Below are positions 16,701 to 25,676 of a DNA stretch of 64,000 nucleotides, in pieces (the stretch's first letter is position 1; each line of letters starts with the position of its first letter). Source of the stretch: DAIOXA01 sp050949165 (GTDB taxonomy: Bacteria; Bacillota; Proteinivoracia; UBA4975); the NCBI GenBank assembly GCA_050949165.1, contig JBMNFF010000009.1, positions 186,001 through 250,000 of the forward strand, read 5' to 3'. The translations under genes and the position numbers were made by a program. Under the pieces are notes generated by a model that saw only the letters and a list, made by a program, of their open reading frames with translations, searched no databases and had not been told where the DNA came from.

Positions 16701-17456
16701 GATGTGTTCGAAGCCCTGAAGGAGGCCGGCCTTCCCGAAGACGGCAAGCAGGTGCTGTACGACGGCCGCAGTGGAGAGCCATTTGACAACAGGGTTACAG
16801 TGGGGATGGTCTACATTGTCAAGCTGGCCCACATGGTGGACGACAAGATTCATGCCCGTTCCACCGGCCCCTACTCCCTGGTTACCCAGCAGCCCTTGGG
16901 CGGCAAGGCCCAATTCGGCGGCCAGCGCTTTGGTGAAATGGAAGTCTGGGCCCTGGAAGCCTATGGCGCAGCCTATACGCTGCAGGAGATCTTGACGGTA
17001 AAATCCGACGACGTGGTCGGACGGGTCAAGACCTACGAAGCAATCGTCAAGGGCGAAAATATCCCCGAACCTGGCGTTCCCGAATCCTTCAAGGTATTGG
17101 TCAAGGAACTGCAAAGTCTGGGCCTGGACGTCAAGATTCTCGGAGAGGGCGCCGGCGAAGTGGAGATCAGGGATGATGATGAAGACGACGAACCCCGCGA
17201 GCTGGAGGTCAACCTCGAGCATGAGTTGACCGAGGAAGACGATGAGACCGCCGAGCTCATGGATGCCGGTACTCCCGTCTCTGGCTCGGATCAGGGAGAA
17301 ATCGATCTGGACGAGGCCCTGGACGATGACTTTGAGCGCTTTGCCGATATGGAGGACGATTATGACTCCTTTGCCCGGGGATCCGGGCGCAAGAAAGCCA
17401 AGCGCGCCGAAGAGTTGGACGAATACCAGGACGAAGACGATTATCTTGACGATTGA
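13743..17456 (+). CDS. rpoB: DNA-directed RNA polymerase subunit beta
   Basis: 1237 aa, starting at TTG behind GAGAGGTGAT. Catalytic-core motifs are intact, including KMAGRHGNKGVIS (about residue 912). The rifampicin region (about residues 437-470: SSQLSQFMDQTNPL to SALGPGG) has the sensitive-type residues at all common resistance positions. Oddity: the last about 100 residues are a strongly acidic tail (runs such as DDDEDDE) with a short basic patch GRKKAKR, longer than in Bacillus. rpoC starts 29 bases after the stop. Confidence 0.98.
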   Translation: MAKVVEPGAEARRSYSRITEVLDLPDLLEIQTESYKWFLEEGLNEMFKDISPIKDFTEELLLEFISYHLDQPKYSVDECKERDATYSAPLRVQVRLINKETGEVKEQEVYMGDFPLMTKNGTFIINGAERVIVSQLVRSPGAYFNQQIDSGGNMLFTGTLIPNRGAWLEFETDSNNVAWVRVDRTRKLPMTVLLRSIGYGSNAEIIQLFGDNNDVLNATLEKDHTDSFESGLLEIYKRLRPGEPANVDNARSLFENLFFDPKRYDLAHVGRYKLNKKLGARRRLRYRKLAEHIVDTDTGEIIVEAGSILDDQLLDTIYKMKEPPTAISVYSDDNVPVRVVGNGEPGHGTNSVTRQDIVAVIGYLLNLTQGIGEVDDIDHLGNRRLRSVGELLQNQFRVGLSRMERVVKERMTIQDVDAITPQALINIRPVIAAIKEFFGSSQLSQFMDQTNPLAELSHKRRLSALGPGGLSRDRAGFEVRDVHYSHYGRMCPIETPEGPNIGLIGSLSTYARMNRYGFIETPYRKVDRTQGRVTDEIVYLTADDEDQYAIAQANAPLDKDGFFTTSSISVRLGSEITTRPPKEVDYMDVSPKQLVSVATSLIPFLENDDANRALMGANMQKQAVPLLVPEAPIVGTGIEGKVARDSRVVVVAVNSGIVERVTATEIVINRGDNKEDASISGMTGEIFPRGTMGGRDIYSLTKFMRSNQGTCISQRPTVKKGERVEAGDIIADGPSTDRGELALGRNVLVAFMTWEGYNYEDAILISERLVQDDVFTSIHIEEYEAEARDTKLGPEEITRDIPNVGDEALKNLDARGIIRIGAEVRPNDILVGKVTPKGETELTAEERLLRAIFGEKAREVRDTSLKVPHGESGIVVDVKVFNREDGDELSPGVNQLVRVYIAQKRKISVGDKMAGRHGNKGVISKILPVEDMPFLPDGTPVDIVLNPLGVPSRMNIGQVLETHLGWAAKVLGIKIATPVFDGASEFDVFEALKEAGLPEDGKQVLYDGRSGEPFDNRVTVGMVYIVKLAHMVDDKIHARSTGPYSLVTQQPLGGKAQFGGQRFGEMEVWALEAYGAAYTLQEILTVKSDDVVGRVKTYEAIVKGENIPEPGVPESFKVLVKELQSLGLDVKILGEGAGEVEIRDDDEDDEPRELEVNLEHELTEEDDETAELMDAGTPVSGSDQGEIDLDEALDDDFERFADMEDDYDSFARGSGRKKAKRAEELDEYQDEDDYLDD

Positions 17457-17485
17457 CAACCACCATCTGTAAAGGGGGAAATACT

Positions 17486-20400
17486 TTGTTGGATGTCAAC
17501 AATTTTGATTCCCTGCGGATAGGGCTGGCTTCTCCGGAACAGATCCGGGCCTGGTCCCGGGGCGAAGTAAAAAAGCCCGAGACCATCAACTATCGAACCC
17601 TCAAGCCCGAACGGGAAGGCTTGTTTTGTGAAAAGATTTTTGGCCCCCAAAAGGACTGGGAATGTCATTGCGGCAAGTACAAGCGAATCCGCTACAAGGG
17701 CGTAGTCTGTGATCGCTGCGGGGTCGAGGTTACCCGGGCCAAGGTGCGGCGGGAGCGGATGGGCCATATCGAACTGGCCGCCCCCGTCTCCCATATTTGG
17801 TATTTCAAGGGCATCCCCAGCCGGATGGGTTTGCTCCTGGACATGGCGCCCCGGGCCCTGGAGAAGGTCCTGTACTTTGCCAACTATGTCGTCCTGGATC
17901 CCGGCGACACAAATCTTGCCAAAAAGCAGTTGCTTACCGAAGCCGAGTACCGGGAAAACTATGAAAAGTATGTTGACCTCTTTCGCAAAGGCCGCGGCTT
18001 CAGGGCCGAGATGGGCGCTGAGGCCATAAAGACCTTGTTGGAAGAGATCGATCTCGAGGCTTTGGCGGCCGAGCTCAGGGCAGAGGTAAAGAGCGCTTCT
18101 GGCCAGCGCCGGAGCCGGGCCGTTCGCCGCCTGGAAGTGGTGGAAGCCTTCCGCACTTCCAAGAACCGTCCCGAATGGATGATAATGGAGGCGATTCCCG
18201 TCCTGCCCCCCGACCTGCGCCCCATGGTGCAGTTAGAGGGCGGGCGCTTTGCCACCGCCGATCTCAACGACCTGTACCGCCGGGTCATCAACCGCAACAA
18301 TCGGCTCAAGCGCCTCCTGGATTTGGGCGCTCCCGACATCATCGTGCGCAACGAAAAGCGCATGCTTCAGGAGGCCGTCGACGCCCTCATCGACAACGGG
18401 CGGCGGGGGCGGCCGGTCACAGGACCGGGAAATCGGCCCCTGAAATCCCTCAGCGACCTGCTCAAGGGCAAGCAGGGCAGATTCCGCCAGAACCTCCTGG
18501 GCAAGCGGGTGGACTACTCCGGCCGTTCCGTCATCGTGGTGGGACCGGAACTCAGGATGTATCAGTGCGGTTTGCCCAAGGAGATGGCCCTGGAGCTGTT
18601 CAAGCCCTTTGTCATGCGCCGGCTGGTCCATGATGGCATCGCCCACAATATCAAGAACGCCAAGCGCATGGTTGAAAAAGTCGAAAACGAGGTCTGGGAT
18701 GTCCTGGAAGAAGTAATTAAGGAACATCCGGTTCTCTTAAACCGCGCCCCCACCCTGCACCGCCTGGGCATCCAGGCCTTTGAACCGGTGTTGGTGGAGG
18801 GCCGGGCCATTCAGATTCATCCCCTGGTGTGTACAGCTTATAACGCCGACTTTGACGGAGACCAGATGGCCGTTCACGTCCCCCTTTCCGCCGAAGCTCA
18901 GGCCGAATCCCGCCTCTTGATGCTGGCCGCCCACAACATCCTCAACCCCAAAGACGGGCGTCCGGTGGTCACCCCCACTCAGGACATGGTATTGGGAGTT
19001 TACTACCTGACCATGGAGAAGCCGGGAGACAGGGGAGAGGGCAAGGTCTTTGGCGATTATGCCGAGGTCCTGCGCGCTTACCACGAAAAGGTAATCTCCC
19101 TGCATTCCCGCATCGCCATCAGCCTGGGAGGCCTTACTGGGAAAAACCTGGGTGCCCAGAAACAGGAGCGGGGGTACTTGCTGACCACTGCCGGCCGCAT
19201 GATCTTCAACGAAATCTTCCCCATGGACTTTCCCTTCATCAACCGGCCTTCCCTGGAGCAAAATATCGCGGCAGCGGACATCGTCCCGCCGGGCAGTGAT
19301 ATCCGTGCCCTCCTGGAGGACCGCAGGCCAGTCCCTGCCATAACCAGCAAGTTTATCAGCAAGATTATCAGCGAATGCTTCCGCCGCTATCGCACTACTG
19401 CAACTGCTGAGATTCTGGATAAGCTGAAGACCATCGGCTTTACCTACTCTACTCGGGCGGGAGTCACCATCGCAGTATCCGACATCGCCGTGCCTGAGGA
19501 AAAACAAGAGATCCTCGCCAAAGCTGATGCCCAGGTGGAAAAAATCCAAAGGGATTTCCGCCGCGGCCTGGTCAGCGATGACGAACGCTATGAGCAGGTA
19601 ATTTCTATTTGGAACAGGGCCAAGGACGATGTAACCGAGAGCCTCATGGAGGGCCTGAATCCCTTTAACCCCATCTACATGATGATTGGTTCCGGCGCCC
19701 GGGGCAACGAATCTCAGATTACCCAGTTGGCCGGGATGAGGGGCTTGATGGCGGATCCCACCGGTAAGGTCATCGAGCTGCCCATCAAAGCCAATTTCCG
19801 TGAAGGGCTGACGGTTATGGAGTTCTTTATCTCCTCCCACGGGTCCCGAAAGGGATTGGCCGATACCGCGTTAAAAACCGCCGACTCCGGTTATCTGACC
19901 CGACGCTTGGTGGACGTATCCCAGGACGTCATCGTCAGGGATACCGATTGCGGCACCGACCGCAGCCTTGCGGTATCCGAAATCCGGGATGGGCGCAGCG
20001 TCATCGAGCCCCTGGAAGAGCGCTTGGAAGGGCGCTTTGCCGCCCAAGATGTCATTACCCCCGATGGAAGACTTCTGGTTGCCAAGGATGAGCTCATCAC
20101 TGCCGAAACCGCCCGGGAGATAGCCCATTACGGCGTTATCGAAGCTCCCTTTGCCGGCAGCGTCCGCCTGGAAGAGGCTAAACTATCGGTGGTGGGCGAC
20201 GACGGCAATGCTAAGGAGTTTGAGCTCAAGGGCCATACCGTCTATGTCGAGGACGGCCAGAGGGTGTTGGAAAACCAAAAGTTGGCAGCTGTCTTTGACT
20301 CCGTCAGAATCAGGACAGTCCTTACCTGCAAGAGCAGGTACGGTGTATGTGTCAAGTGCTACGGCCAGGACATGGCCACCGGCAATGTGGTCAGCATCGG

Positions 20401-21253
20401 CGAATCCGTCGGCATCATCGCCGCCCAATCCATCGGTGAACCCGGGACCCAGCTGACCATGAGGACCTTCCACACCGGTGGCGTGGCCGGGGACGACATA
20501 ACCCTGGGTCTCCCCCGGGTCGAGGAAATCTTCGAAGCTCGCAAGCCCAAGGGCCAGGCGGTCATCACCGAAGTGGACGGCATCGTCCAGATCCATGACC
20601 AGAAGACCAAGCGGGAAGTAGAAATCAAGGGCGCCGATGGCGAATCCCATCTGTACACCATTCCCTATGGCGCAAGGCTCAAGGTGCGCAACAACCAGCG
20701 GGTGGAGGCCGGCGACCCCCTCACCGAAGGTCCCATTAATCCCCATGAACTGTTGAGGGTCAAGGGCGCAGAAGCCGTTCAATCCTACCTGACCCAGGAG
20801 GTGCAGCGGGTTTATCGCAACCAGGGCGTCGATATAAACGATAAGCATATCGAAGTGATCATCCGGCAGATGATGCGCAAGGTCAAGGTGGATAACCCCG
20901 GCGATACCGGCCTTTTGCCCGGCGCCTTTGTCGATCAATTTGAATTTGAAGACGCCAACAATCAGTGCCTTGGCAACGGCGGAGAGCCGGCGACAGGCAG
21001 GGAACTGCTCTTGGGAATTACCAAGGCCTCTCTGGCCACCGACTCCTTCCTGTCGGCAGCGTCCTTCCAGGAGACCACCAGGGTCCTGACAGAGGCTTCC
21101 ATTAAGGGCAAGGTCGATCCCCTGATCGGCTTGAAGGAAAACGTAATTATTGGCAAGCTGATTCCCGCCGGAACGGGTATGTCCAGGTACAGCAGCATAT
21201 CTATTACCAAAGAACCTGTAACAGAAGTAGAAGATGTGAGTGAAATGGATTGA
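17486..21253 (+). CDS. rpoC: DNA-directed RNA polymerase subunit beta'
   Basis: 1255 aa from TTG 17486. I chose this start because AAAGGGGGA lies 6 bases upstream and it gives the conserved MLDVNNFDSLRIGLASPEQI. Zinc-binding Cys pairs CHC and CDRC lie near residues 57-76; the catalytic NADFDGDQMAVH lies near residue 453 with the three magnesium-binding Asp; the second zinc site (DTDCG, then CKSRYGVCVKCYG) lies near residues 819-958. The stop codon overlaps the -35 box of the next promoter. Confidence 0.98.
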   Translation: MLDVNNFDSLRIGLASPEQIRAWSRGEVKKPETINYRTLKPEREGLFCEKIFGPQKDWECHCGKYKRIRYKGVVCDRCGVEVTRAKVRRERMGHIELAAPVSHIWYFKGIPSRMGLLLDMAPRALEKVLYFANYVVLDPGDTNLAKKQLLTEAEYRENYEKYVDLFRKGRGFRAEMGAEAIKTLLEEIDLEALAAELRAEVKSASGQRRSRAVRRLEVVEAFRTSKNRPEWMIMEAIPVLPPDLRPMVQLEGGRFATADLNDLYRRVINRNNRLKRLLDLGAPDIIVRNEKRMLQEAVDALIDNGRRGRPVTGPGNRPLKSLSDLLKGKQGRFRQNLLGKRVDYSGRSVIVVGPELRMYQCGLPKEMALELFKPFVMRRLVHDGIAHNIKNAKRMVEKVENEVWDVLEEVIKEHPVLLNRAPTLHRLGIQAFEPVLVEGRAIQIHPLVCTAYNADFDGDQMAVHVPLSAEAQAESRLLMLAAHNILNPKDGRPVVTPTQDMVLGVYYLTMEKPGDRGEGKVFGDYAEVLRAYHEKVISLHSRIAISLGGLTGKNLGAQKQERGYLLTTAGRMIFNEIFPMDFPFINRPSLEQNIAAADIVPPGSDIRALLEDRRPVPAITSKFISKIISECFRRYRTTATAEILDKLKTIGFTYSTRAGVTIAVSDIAVPEEKQEILAKADAQVEKIQRDFRRGLVSDDERYEQVISIWNRAKDDVTESLMEGLNPFNPIYMMIGSGARGNESQITQLAGMRGLMADPTGKVIELPIKANFREGLTVMEFFISSHGSRKGLADTALKTADSGYLTRRLVDVSQDVIVRDTDCGTDRSLAVSEIRDGRSVIEPLEERLEGRFAAQDVITPDGRLLVAKDELITAETAREIAHYGVIEAPFAGSVRLEEAKLSVVGDDGNAKEFELKGHTVYVEDGQRVLENQKLAAVFDSVRIRTVLTCKSRYGVCVKCYGQDMATGNVVSIGESVGIIAAQSIGEPGTQLTMRTFHTGGVAGDDITLGLPRVEEIFEARKPKGQAVITEVDGIVQIHDQKTKREVEIKGADGESHLYTIPYGARLKVRNNQRVEAGDPLTEGPINPHELLRVKGAEAVQSYLTQEVQRVYRNQGVDINDKHIEVIIRQMMRKVKVDNPGDTGLLPGAFVDQFEFEDANNQCLGNGGEPATGRELLLGITKASLATDSFLSAASFQETTRVLTEASIKGKVDPLIGLKENVIIGKLIPAGTGMSRYSSISITKEPVTEVEDVSEMD

Positions 21254-21278
21254 CACTGCGCCCATCCGGTGATAAACT
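21250..21278 (+). promoter_or_regulatory. Promoter of the str gene group
   Basis: TTGACA (21250-21255), 17 bp, TAAACT (21273-21278). The rpoC stop TGA (21251-21253) is inside the -35 box. It can drive the L7Ae-like gene, rpsL, rpsG and fusA. Confidence 0.75.
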
Positions 21279-21316
21279 ACTAAAGTGTGTATTTTTGATT
21301 GCATGGGAGGTTGGGT

Positions 21317-21574
21317 GTGCTAATGGCCATTCCTAAGCTGGAAGATGGGGCTGTACTAAGAGTGGGCACAAAGCAGACCAGACTTGCCATTGATTCGGGC
21401 GTGGCGGTAAAGGTCTTCGTTGCCCGGGATGCCGAGGAAAAGCTGGTGGAACCCATTGTCCTGCAGTGCAGGGAATTGGGGATTCCCGTAACCAGGGTCG
21501 CCAGTATGCGCGAACTGGGGAAAGCTTGTGGCATCCAGGTCGGCGCTGCAGCTGCTGCCATGGTCCGAGAATAG
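21317..21574 (+). CDS. rplGB: L7Ae-family ribosomal protein (YbxF/RplGB type)
   Basis: 85 aa. The L7Ae fold signature is clear: VGTKQTRLAI, VFVARDA, and ASMRELGKACGIQVGAAAAAM. These proteins bind kink-turn RNA, and this slot between rpoC and rpsL is its usual place in Bacillota. GTG 21317 lies 6 bases after GGGAGG and is preferred; ATG 21323 is 12 bases away and is the alternative. Confidence 0.88.
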   Translation: MLMAIPKLEDGAVLRVGTKQTRLAIDSGVAVKVFVARDAEEKLVEPIVLQCRELGIPVTRVASMRELGKACGIQVGAAAAAMVRE

Positions 21575-21635
21575 CATAGGCGCCCGGTCCTCGCGGCCGG
21601 GCAGATTTAACCAACTCTTGGAAGGAGGTGCAGAC

Positions 21636-22010
21636 ATGCCAACTATCAACCAATTGGTCCGCAAAGGCAGAAAGCAACTGACTAAAAAGTCCGGTTCGCC
21701 CGCTTTGGAGGGTTCTCCCCAAAGGCGCGGTGTATGTACCAGGGTCTCTACTCTGACCCCCAAGAAGCCTAATTCCGCATTGCGCAAAGTTGCCCGTGTG
21801 CGCCTGACCAACGGCACCGAAGTTACTGCATACATTCCCGGCATCGGCCACAACCTGCAGGAACACTCTGTCGTTCTCGTCAGGGGCGGCAGGGTCAAAG
21901 ACCTGCCCGGGGTTAGGTATCACATCGTTCGCGGTACCCTGGATACCGCCGGCGTTCAAAACCGCAACCAGGGTCGCTCAAAATATGGCTCCAAAAAGCC
22001 TAAATCCTAA
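21636..22010 (+). CDS. rpsL: 30S ribosomal protein S12
   Basis: 124 aa, starting MPTINQLVRKGR behind GGAAGGAGGTG. The decoding-centre loops TPKKPNSALRK and VRGGRVKDLPGVRYH keep the Lys residues whose change gives streptomycin resistance, so a sensitive type is predicted. A GC-rich hairpin (GCCCGG 21582-21587 / CCGGGC 21597-21602) lies in the gap before it, without a T-run. Confidence 0.98.
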   Translation: MPTINQLVRKGRKQLTKKSGSPALEGSPQRRGVCTRVSTLTPKKPNSALRKVARVRLTNGTEVTAYIPGIGHNLQEHSVVLVRGGRVKDLPGVRYHIVRGTLDTAGVQNRNQGRSKYGSKKPKS

Positions 22011-22029
22011 GGAATTGGAGGGATATTGA

Positions 22030-22500
22030 ATGCCCAGAAGGGGAGCAGTGCCTAAGCGGGATATTATTCCCGACCCCATTTACCAAAGCGAGCTCATCTC
22101 TCGTTTTATAAACAAGATCATGCTTGACGGCAAAAAAGGCGTTGCCCAATCTATTATGTATGGCGCGCTGGATATAATCAGGGACAAGACAGGCAAGGAT
22201 CCCATGGAAGTCTTTGAGGCCGCCATGAATAATGTCATGCCTGTTCTGGAGGTCAAGGCCCGCCGGGTAGGCGGCAGCAACTACCAGGTTCCTGTGGAGG
22301 TTCGCCCTGAGCGCCGCCGCACCCTGGCCATTCGCTGGCTGGTTGAGTATTCCCGCAAACGCGGTGAGAAGACCATGGCCCAGCGCCTGGCTGCTGAATT
22401 GATGGATGCAGCCAACGGCACCGGCGCCGCAGTTAAGAAGCGGGAAGACACCCACAAGATGGCGGAAGCCAACAAGGCCTTTGCCCATTTCCGCTGGTAA
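22030..22500 (+). CDS. rpsG: 30S ribosomal protein S7
   Basis: 156 aa, starting MPRRGAVPKR. It nucleates assembly of the 30S head. The length and the VMPVLEVKARRVGGSNYQVP stretch are typical. It follows rpsL by 19 bases and precedes fusA. Confidence 0.97.
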   Translation: MPRRGAVPKRDIIPDPIYQSELISRFINKIMLDGKKGVAQSIMYGALDIIRDKTGKDPMEVFEAAMNNVMPVLEVKARRVGGSNYQVPVEVRPERRRTLAIRWLVEYSRKRGEKTMAQRLAAELMDAANGTGAAVKKREDTHKMAEANKAFAHFRW

Positions 22501-22563
22501 CAGCTCAGTTTTCAAGTATTGGCATTTTAAAAGAACGATTCAACCCGAAAGGAGGGTATGCAA

Positions 22564-24633
22564 GTGGCAAGAGAAATTGCATTGGATAAGACCAGAAATA
22601 TTGGTATCATGGCCCATATCGACGCCGGCAAGACAACGACCACCGAGCGGATCTTGTTCTACACCGGCCGGGTGCACAAATTAGGAGAGACCCATGATGG
22701 CTCTGCTACCATGGACTGGATGGTCCAGGAACAGGAGCGGGGCATCACCATCACCTCTGCTGCAACCACTGCCCATTGGAAAGGCCATCGAATCAACATT
22801 ATCGACACACCAGGCCACGTTGACTTTACCGTCGAGGTTGAACGCTCCCTTCGGGTATTGGACGGAGCCGTTGGCGTCTTCTGCGCCAAGGGCGGGGTAG
22901 AACCCCAATCGGAAACAGTCTGGCGGCAAGCGGATAAGTACAAGGTCCCCCGCATCGCCTATGTCAACAAGATGGACATCACCGGCGCCGACTTTCTTAG
23001 AGTGGTGGGTATGATAGAGGAGCGTTTATTGGCACGGCCCGTTCCCATCCAGTTGCCCATCGGCAGCGAAGATACCTTCCGGGGTATTGTCGACCTGGTT
23101 GAGATGTCTGCAATTATCTACACCGATGAGCTGGGCACCCGCAGCGAAGCCGAAACTATTCCAGGCGAATTGATGGACCTGGCCCAGGAATACCGGGATA
23201 AGCTCCTGGAAGCAGCAGCCGACTTCGACGATTCCCTGATGGATAAGTATCTGGAAGGAGAGCCCATCTCTCCTCAGGATATCAAATCGGCCCTGCGCAA
23301 GGGGGTCCTGGCCAACAAGTTGGTCCCGGTCCTCTGCGGTTCATCCTACAAAAACAAGGGCGTTCAGCCCCTTTTGGACGCCGTGGTGGATTACCTGCCT
23401 GCTCCCAACGAGGTGCCGGACATCCGCGGCATAAAGTTGGGGACAGAAGAAGAAATCGTCCGCAAATCCGACGATAACGAGCCCTTTGCCGCTTTGGCCT
23501 TCAAGGTTGCAGTGGATCCCTATGTGGGGAAACTGATCTTTTTGCGGGTTTATTCGGGATCTCTCCATTCCGGCAGTTATGTCCTCAATTCTACCAAGGG
23601 CAAGAAAGAGCGCATCGGCCGTCTGCTGCGGATGCATGCCAATCACCGGGAGGAGATCACCGACATCCATGCCGGCGACATCGTCGCCGCGGTGGGACTC
23701 AAGGACACCACTACCGGCGATACCCTCTGCGCCGAAGACGGCGCAGTCATCCTCGAGTCCATGCAGTTCCCCGAGCCCGTTATCGACGTTGCCATAGAAC
23801 CCAAGACCAAGGCAGACCAAGAAAAGATGTCCATCTCCCTGCAAAAGCTGGCAGAAGAGGATCCCACCTTCAGGACATACACCGATCCCGAGACCGGCCA
23901 AACTCTGATTTCAGGGATGGGCGAACTGCACTTGGAGGTCATCGTCGATCGCCTGATCCGGGAGTTCAAGGTAGGGGCCAATGTCGGCAAGCCTCAGGTT
24001 GCCTATAAAGAGACAATTACCAAGACCGTTCAGGCCGAAGGCAAGTTTATCCGCCAGTCCGGCGGCCGCGGCCAGTACGGCCACGTCTGGCTGGAGGTTT
24101 CACCCCGGGAGCCTGGCAGCGGTTTTGAATTCATCAATAAGATTGTCGGCGGCGTCGTTCCCAAGGACTATATTCCCGCCGTTGAAGCCGGGGTCAAGGA
24201 GGCTACCCAGAACGGAGTGCTGGGCGGGTATCCGGTAATCGACGTCTCCGTCACCATCTATGACGGCAGTTATCATGATGTGGACTCTTCCGAGCTGGCC
24301 TTTAAGATTGCCGGTTCCATTGGCTTTAAGGCGGCCATGCAAAAGGCCGAGCCCGTACTCCTGGAGCCGGTAATGAAGGTAGAGGTTACCGTCCCCGAGG
24401 AATACATGGGCGACGTCATGGGAGACATCAACTCCAGGCGCGGCCGCATTGAGGGAATGGAACCCAATAACGGAGTCCAGGTAATCCGGTCAATGGTTCC
24501 CCTGGCCGAAATGTTCGGTTATGCCACCGAACTCCGTTCCCGGACCCAGGGACGTGGAGTCTTCTCCATGGAATTCTCCCATTATGAACCGGTTCCCAAG
24601 AGCATAGCCGAGCAAATTACCAACCGGAGTTAG
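22564..24633 (+). CDS. fusA: Elongation factor G
   Basis: 689 aa translocation GTPase. G1 AHIDAGKTT, switch I RGITITSA, G3 DTPGHVDF and G4 NKMD are present, followed by domains II-V. GTG 22564 is the likely start: AGGAGGG lies 7 bases upstream and it gives MAREIALDKTRN; ATG 22558 is only one base from the ribosome site. It is followed directly by rpsJ; the tuf gene usually found here is at 8941. Confidence 0.97.
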   Translation: MAREIALDKTRNIGIMAHIDAGKTTTTERILFYTGRVHKLGETHDGSATMDWMVQEQERGITITSAATTAHWKGHRINIIDTPGHVDFTVEVERSLRVLDGAVGVFCAKGGVEPQSETVWRQADKYKVPRIAYVNKMDITGADFLRVVGMIEERLLARPVPIQLPIGSEDTFRGIVDLVEMSAIIYTDELGTRSEAETIPGELMDLAQEYRDKLLEAAADFDDSLMDKYLEGEPISPQDIKSALRKGVLANKLVPVLCGSSYKNKGVQPLLDAVVDYLPAPNEVPDIRGIKLGTEEEIVRKSDDNEPFAALAFKVAVDPYVGKLIFLRVYSGSLHSGSYVLNSTKGKKERIGRLLRMHANHREEITDIHAGDIVAAVGLKDTTTGDTLCAEDGAVILESMQFPEPVIDVAIEPKTKADQEKMSISLQKLAEEDPTFRTYTDPETGQTLISGMGELHLEVIVDRLIREFKVGANVGKPQVAYKETITKTVQAEGKFIRQSGGRGQYGHVWLEVSPREPGSGFEFINKIVGGVVPKDYIPAVEAGVKEATQNGVLGGYPVIDVSVTIYDGSYHDVDSSELAFKIAGSIGFKAAMQKAEPVLLEPVMKVEVTVPEEYMGDVMGDINSRRGRIEGMEPNNGVQVIRSMVPLAEMFGYATELRSRTQGRGVFSMEFSHYEPVPKSIAEQITNRS

Positions 24634-24663
24634 TGCCCTTCAGGGCAAAAGGAGGGAAAGTAA

Positions 24664-24975
24664 ATGGCTGCTACTCAAAAAATAAGAATTCGGCTCAAGG
24701 CCTTTGATCACAGTGTGCTGGATCAGTCGGCGGAAAAAATCGTCGAGACGGCTCGCCGGACCGGCGCCCAAGTTTCCGGCCCCATACCCCTGCCCACCGA
24801 CAAGAGCATCTACACTATTCTGCGGGCAGTGCACAAGTACAAAGACTCCCGGGAGCAATTTGAAATGCGGGCCCACAAGCGCCTCATCGATATCCTGGAG
24901 CCCACCCCCAAGACGGTGGATGCCTTGATGCGGCTTGATCTTCCCGCAGGAGTTGACATCGAACTCAAGCTCTAA
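24664..24975 (+). CDS. rpsJ: 30S ribosomal protein S10
   Basis: 103 aa, with the IRLKAFDHSVLDQSAEKIVETARRTGA start and the long loop that reaches into the 30S head. S10 (NusE) also takes part in transcription antitermination. It is the first gene of the S10 operon, 30 bases after fusA, with AAAGGAGGG upstream and no separate promoter that I can see. Confidence 0.97.
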   Translation: MAATQKIRIRLKAFDHSVLDQSAEKIVETARRTGAQVSGPIPLPTDKSIYTILRAVHKYKDSREQFEMRAHKRLIDILEPTPKTVDALMRLDLPAGVDIELKL

Positions 24976-25018
24976 GATTGAATGTCCTTTTATCAGTGAC
25001 AAGGAGGTGGCAAATCGT

Positions 25019-25651
25019 ATGAAGAAGGGAATTTTGGGTAAGAAGATTGGCATGACCCAAATGTTTGACCAGGATGGGAACGTCGTTCCCGTAACCGTGT
25101 TGCAGGCCGGTCCCTGCCCGGTGGTCCAGAAGAAAACCGTAGCCACCGATGGTTATGATGCCATTCAGGTTGGCTTTATCGAGCAAAAGGAACAGAGGCT
25201 CAATAAGCCTGAGCTAGGCCATTTTAAAAGGGCCAATGTGGCGCCAGCCCGTTACCTGGCCGAACTCAAGCTGGACAACGCCCAGGAATTTGAAGTTGGC
25301 CAGGAATTGCGGGTGGATATGTTTGAAGCCGGCGATCGCATTGATGTTACCAGCATCTCCAAGGGTAAGGGCTATGCCGGCTCTATCAAGCGCCACAATC
25401 AACGGCGCGGCCCCATGAGTCACGGCTCTCATTATCATCGTGGCCCCGGTTCCCTGGGCGGCGTCGATGCTGCGAGGGTCTTCAAAGGTCGTCCTTTGCC
25501 CGGGCGCATGGGCGGAGAAAGAGTTACAGTGCAAAACCTTGAAATTGTCAAAGTTGATCCAGAGCGCAACTTGCTGATTGTCAAGGGATCTATGCCCGGT
25601 GTTCGCGGCGCCCTGCTGCGCATCAGGGACTCAGTCAAGAACAGGAAGTAG
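25019..25651 (+). CDS. rplC: 50S ribosomal protein L3
   Basis: 210 aa, starting MKKGILGKKIGMTQMF behind AAGGAGGTGG. The glutamine-containing loop (GPMSHGSHYHRGPGSLG) that approaches the peptidyl-transferase centre is intact. The frame is open upstream, but the family resemblance starts at this ATG. Confidence 0.97.
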   Translation: MKKGILGKKIGMTQMFDQDGNVVPVTVLQAGPCPVVQKKTVATDGYDAIQVGFIEQKEQRLNKPELGHFKRANVAPARYLAELKLDNAQEFEVGQELRVDMFEAGDRIDVTSISKGKGYAGSIKRHNQRRGPMSHGSHYHRGPGSLGGVDAARVFKGRPLPGRMGGERVTVQNLEIVKVDPERNLLIVKGSMPGVRGALLRIRDSVKNRK

Positions 25652-25676
25652 CTGAAGCGAAAGGAGGACACAGGAC

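Noticed and set aside
14661..17459. A 932-codon open frame on the minus strand opposite rpoB, and similar long antisense frames opposite rpoC, tuf and the ecf genes
   Set aside because: They are side effects of codon bias in the genes on the plus strand, have no ribosome sites, and their translations show no domain pattern.
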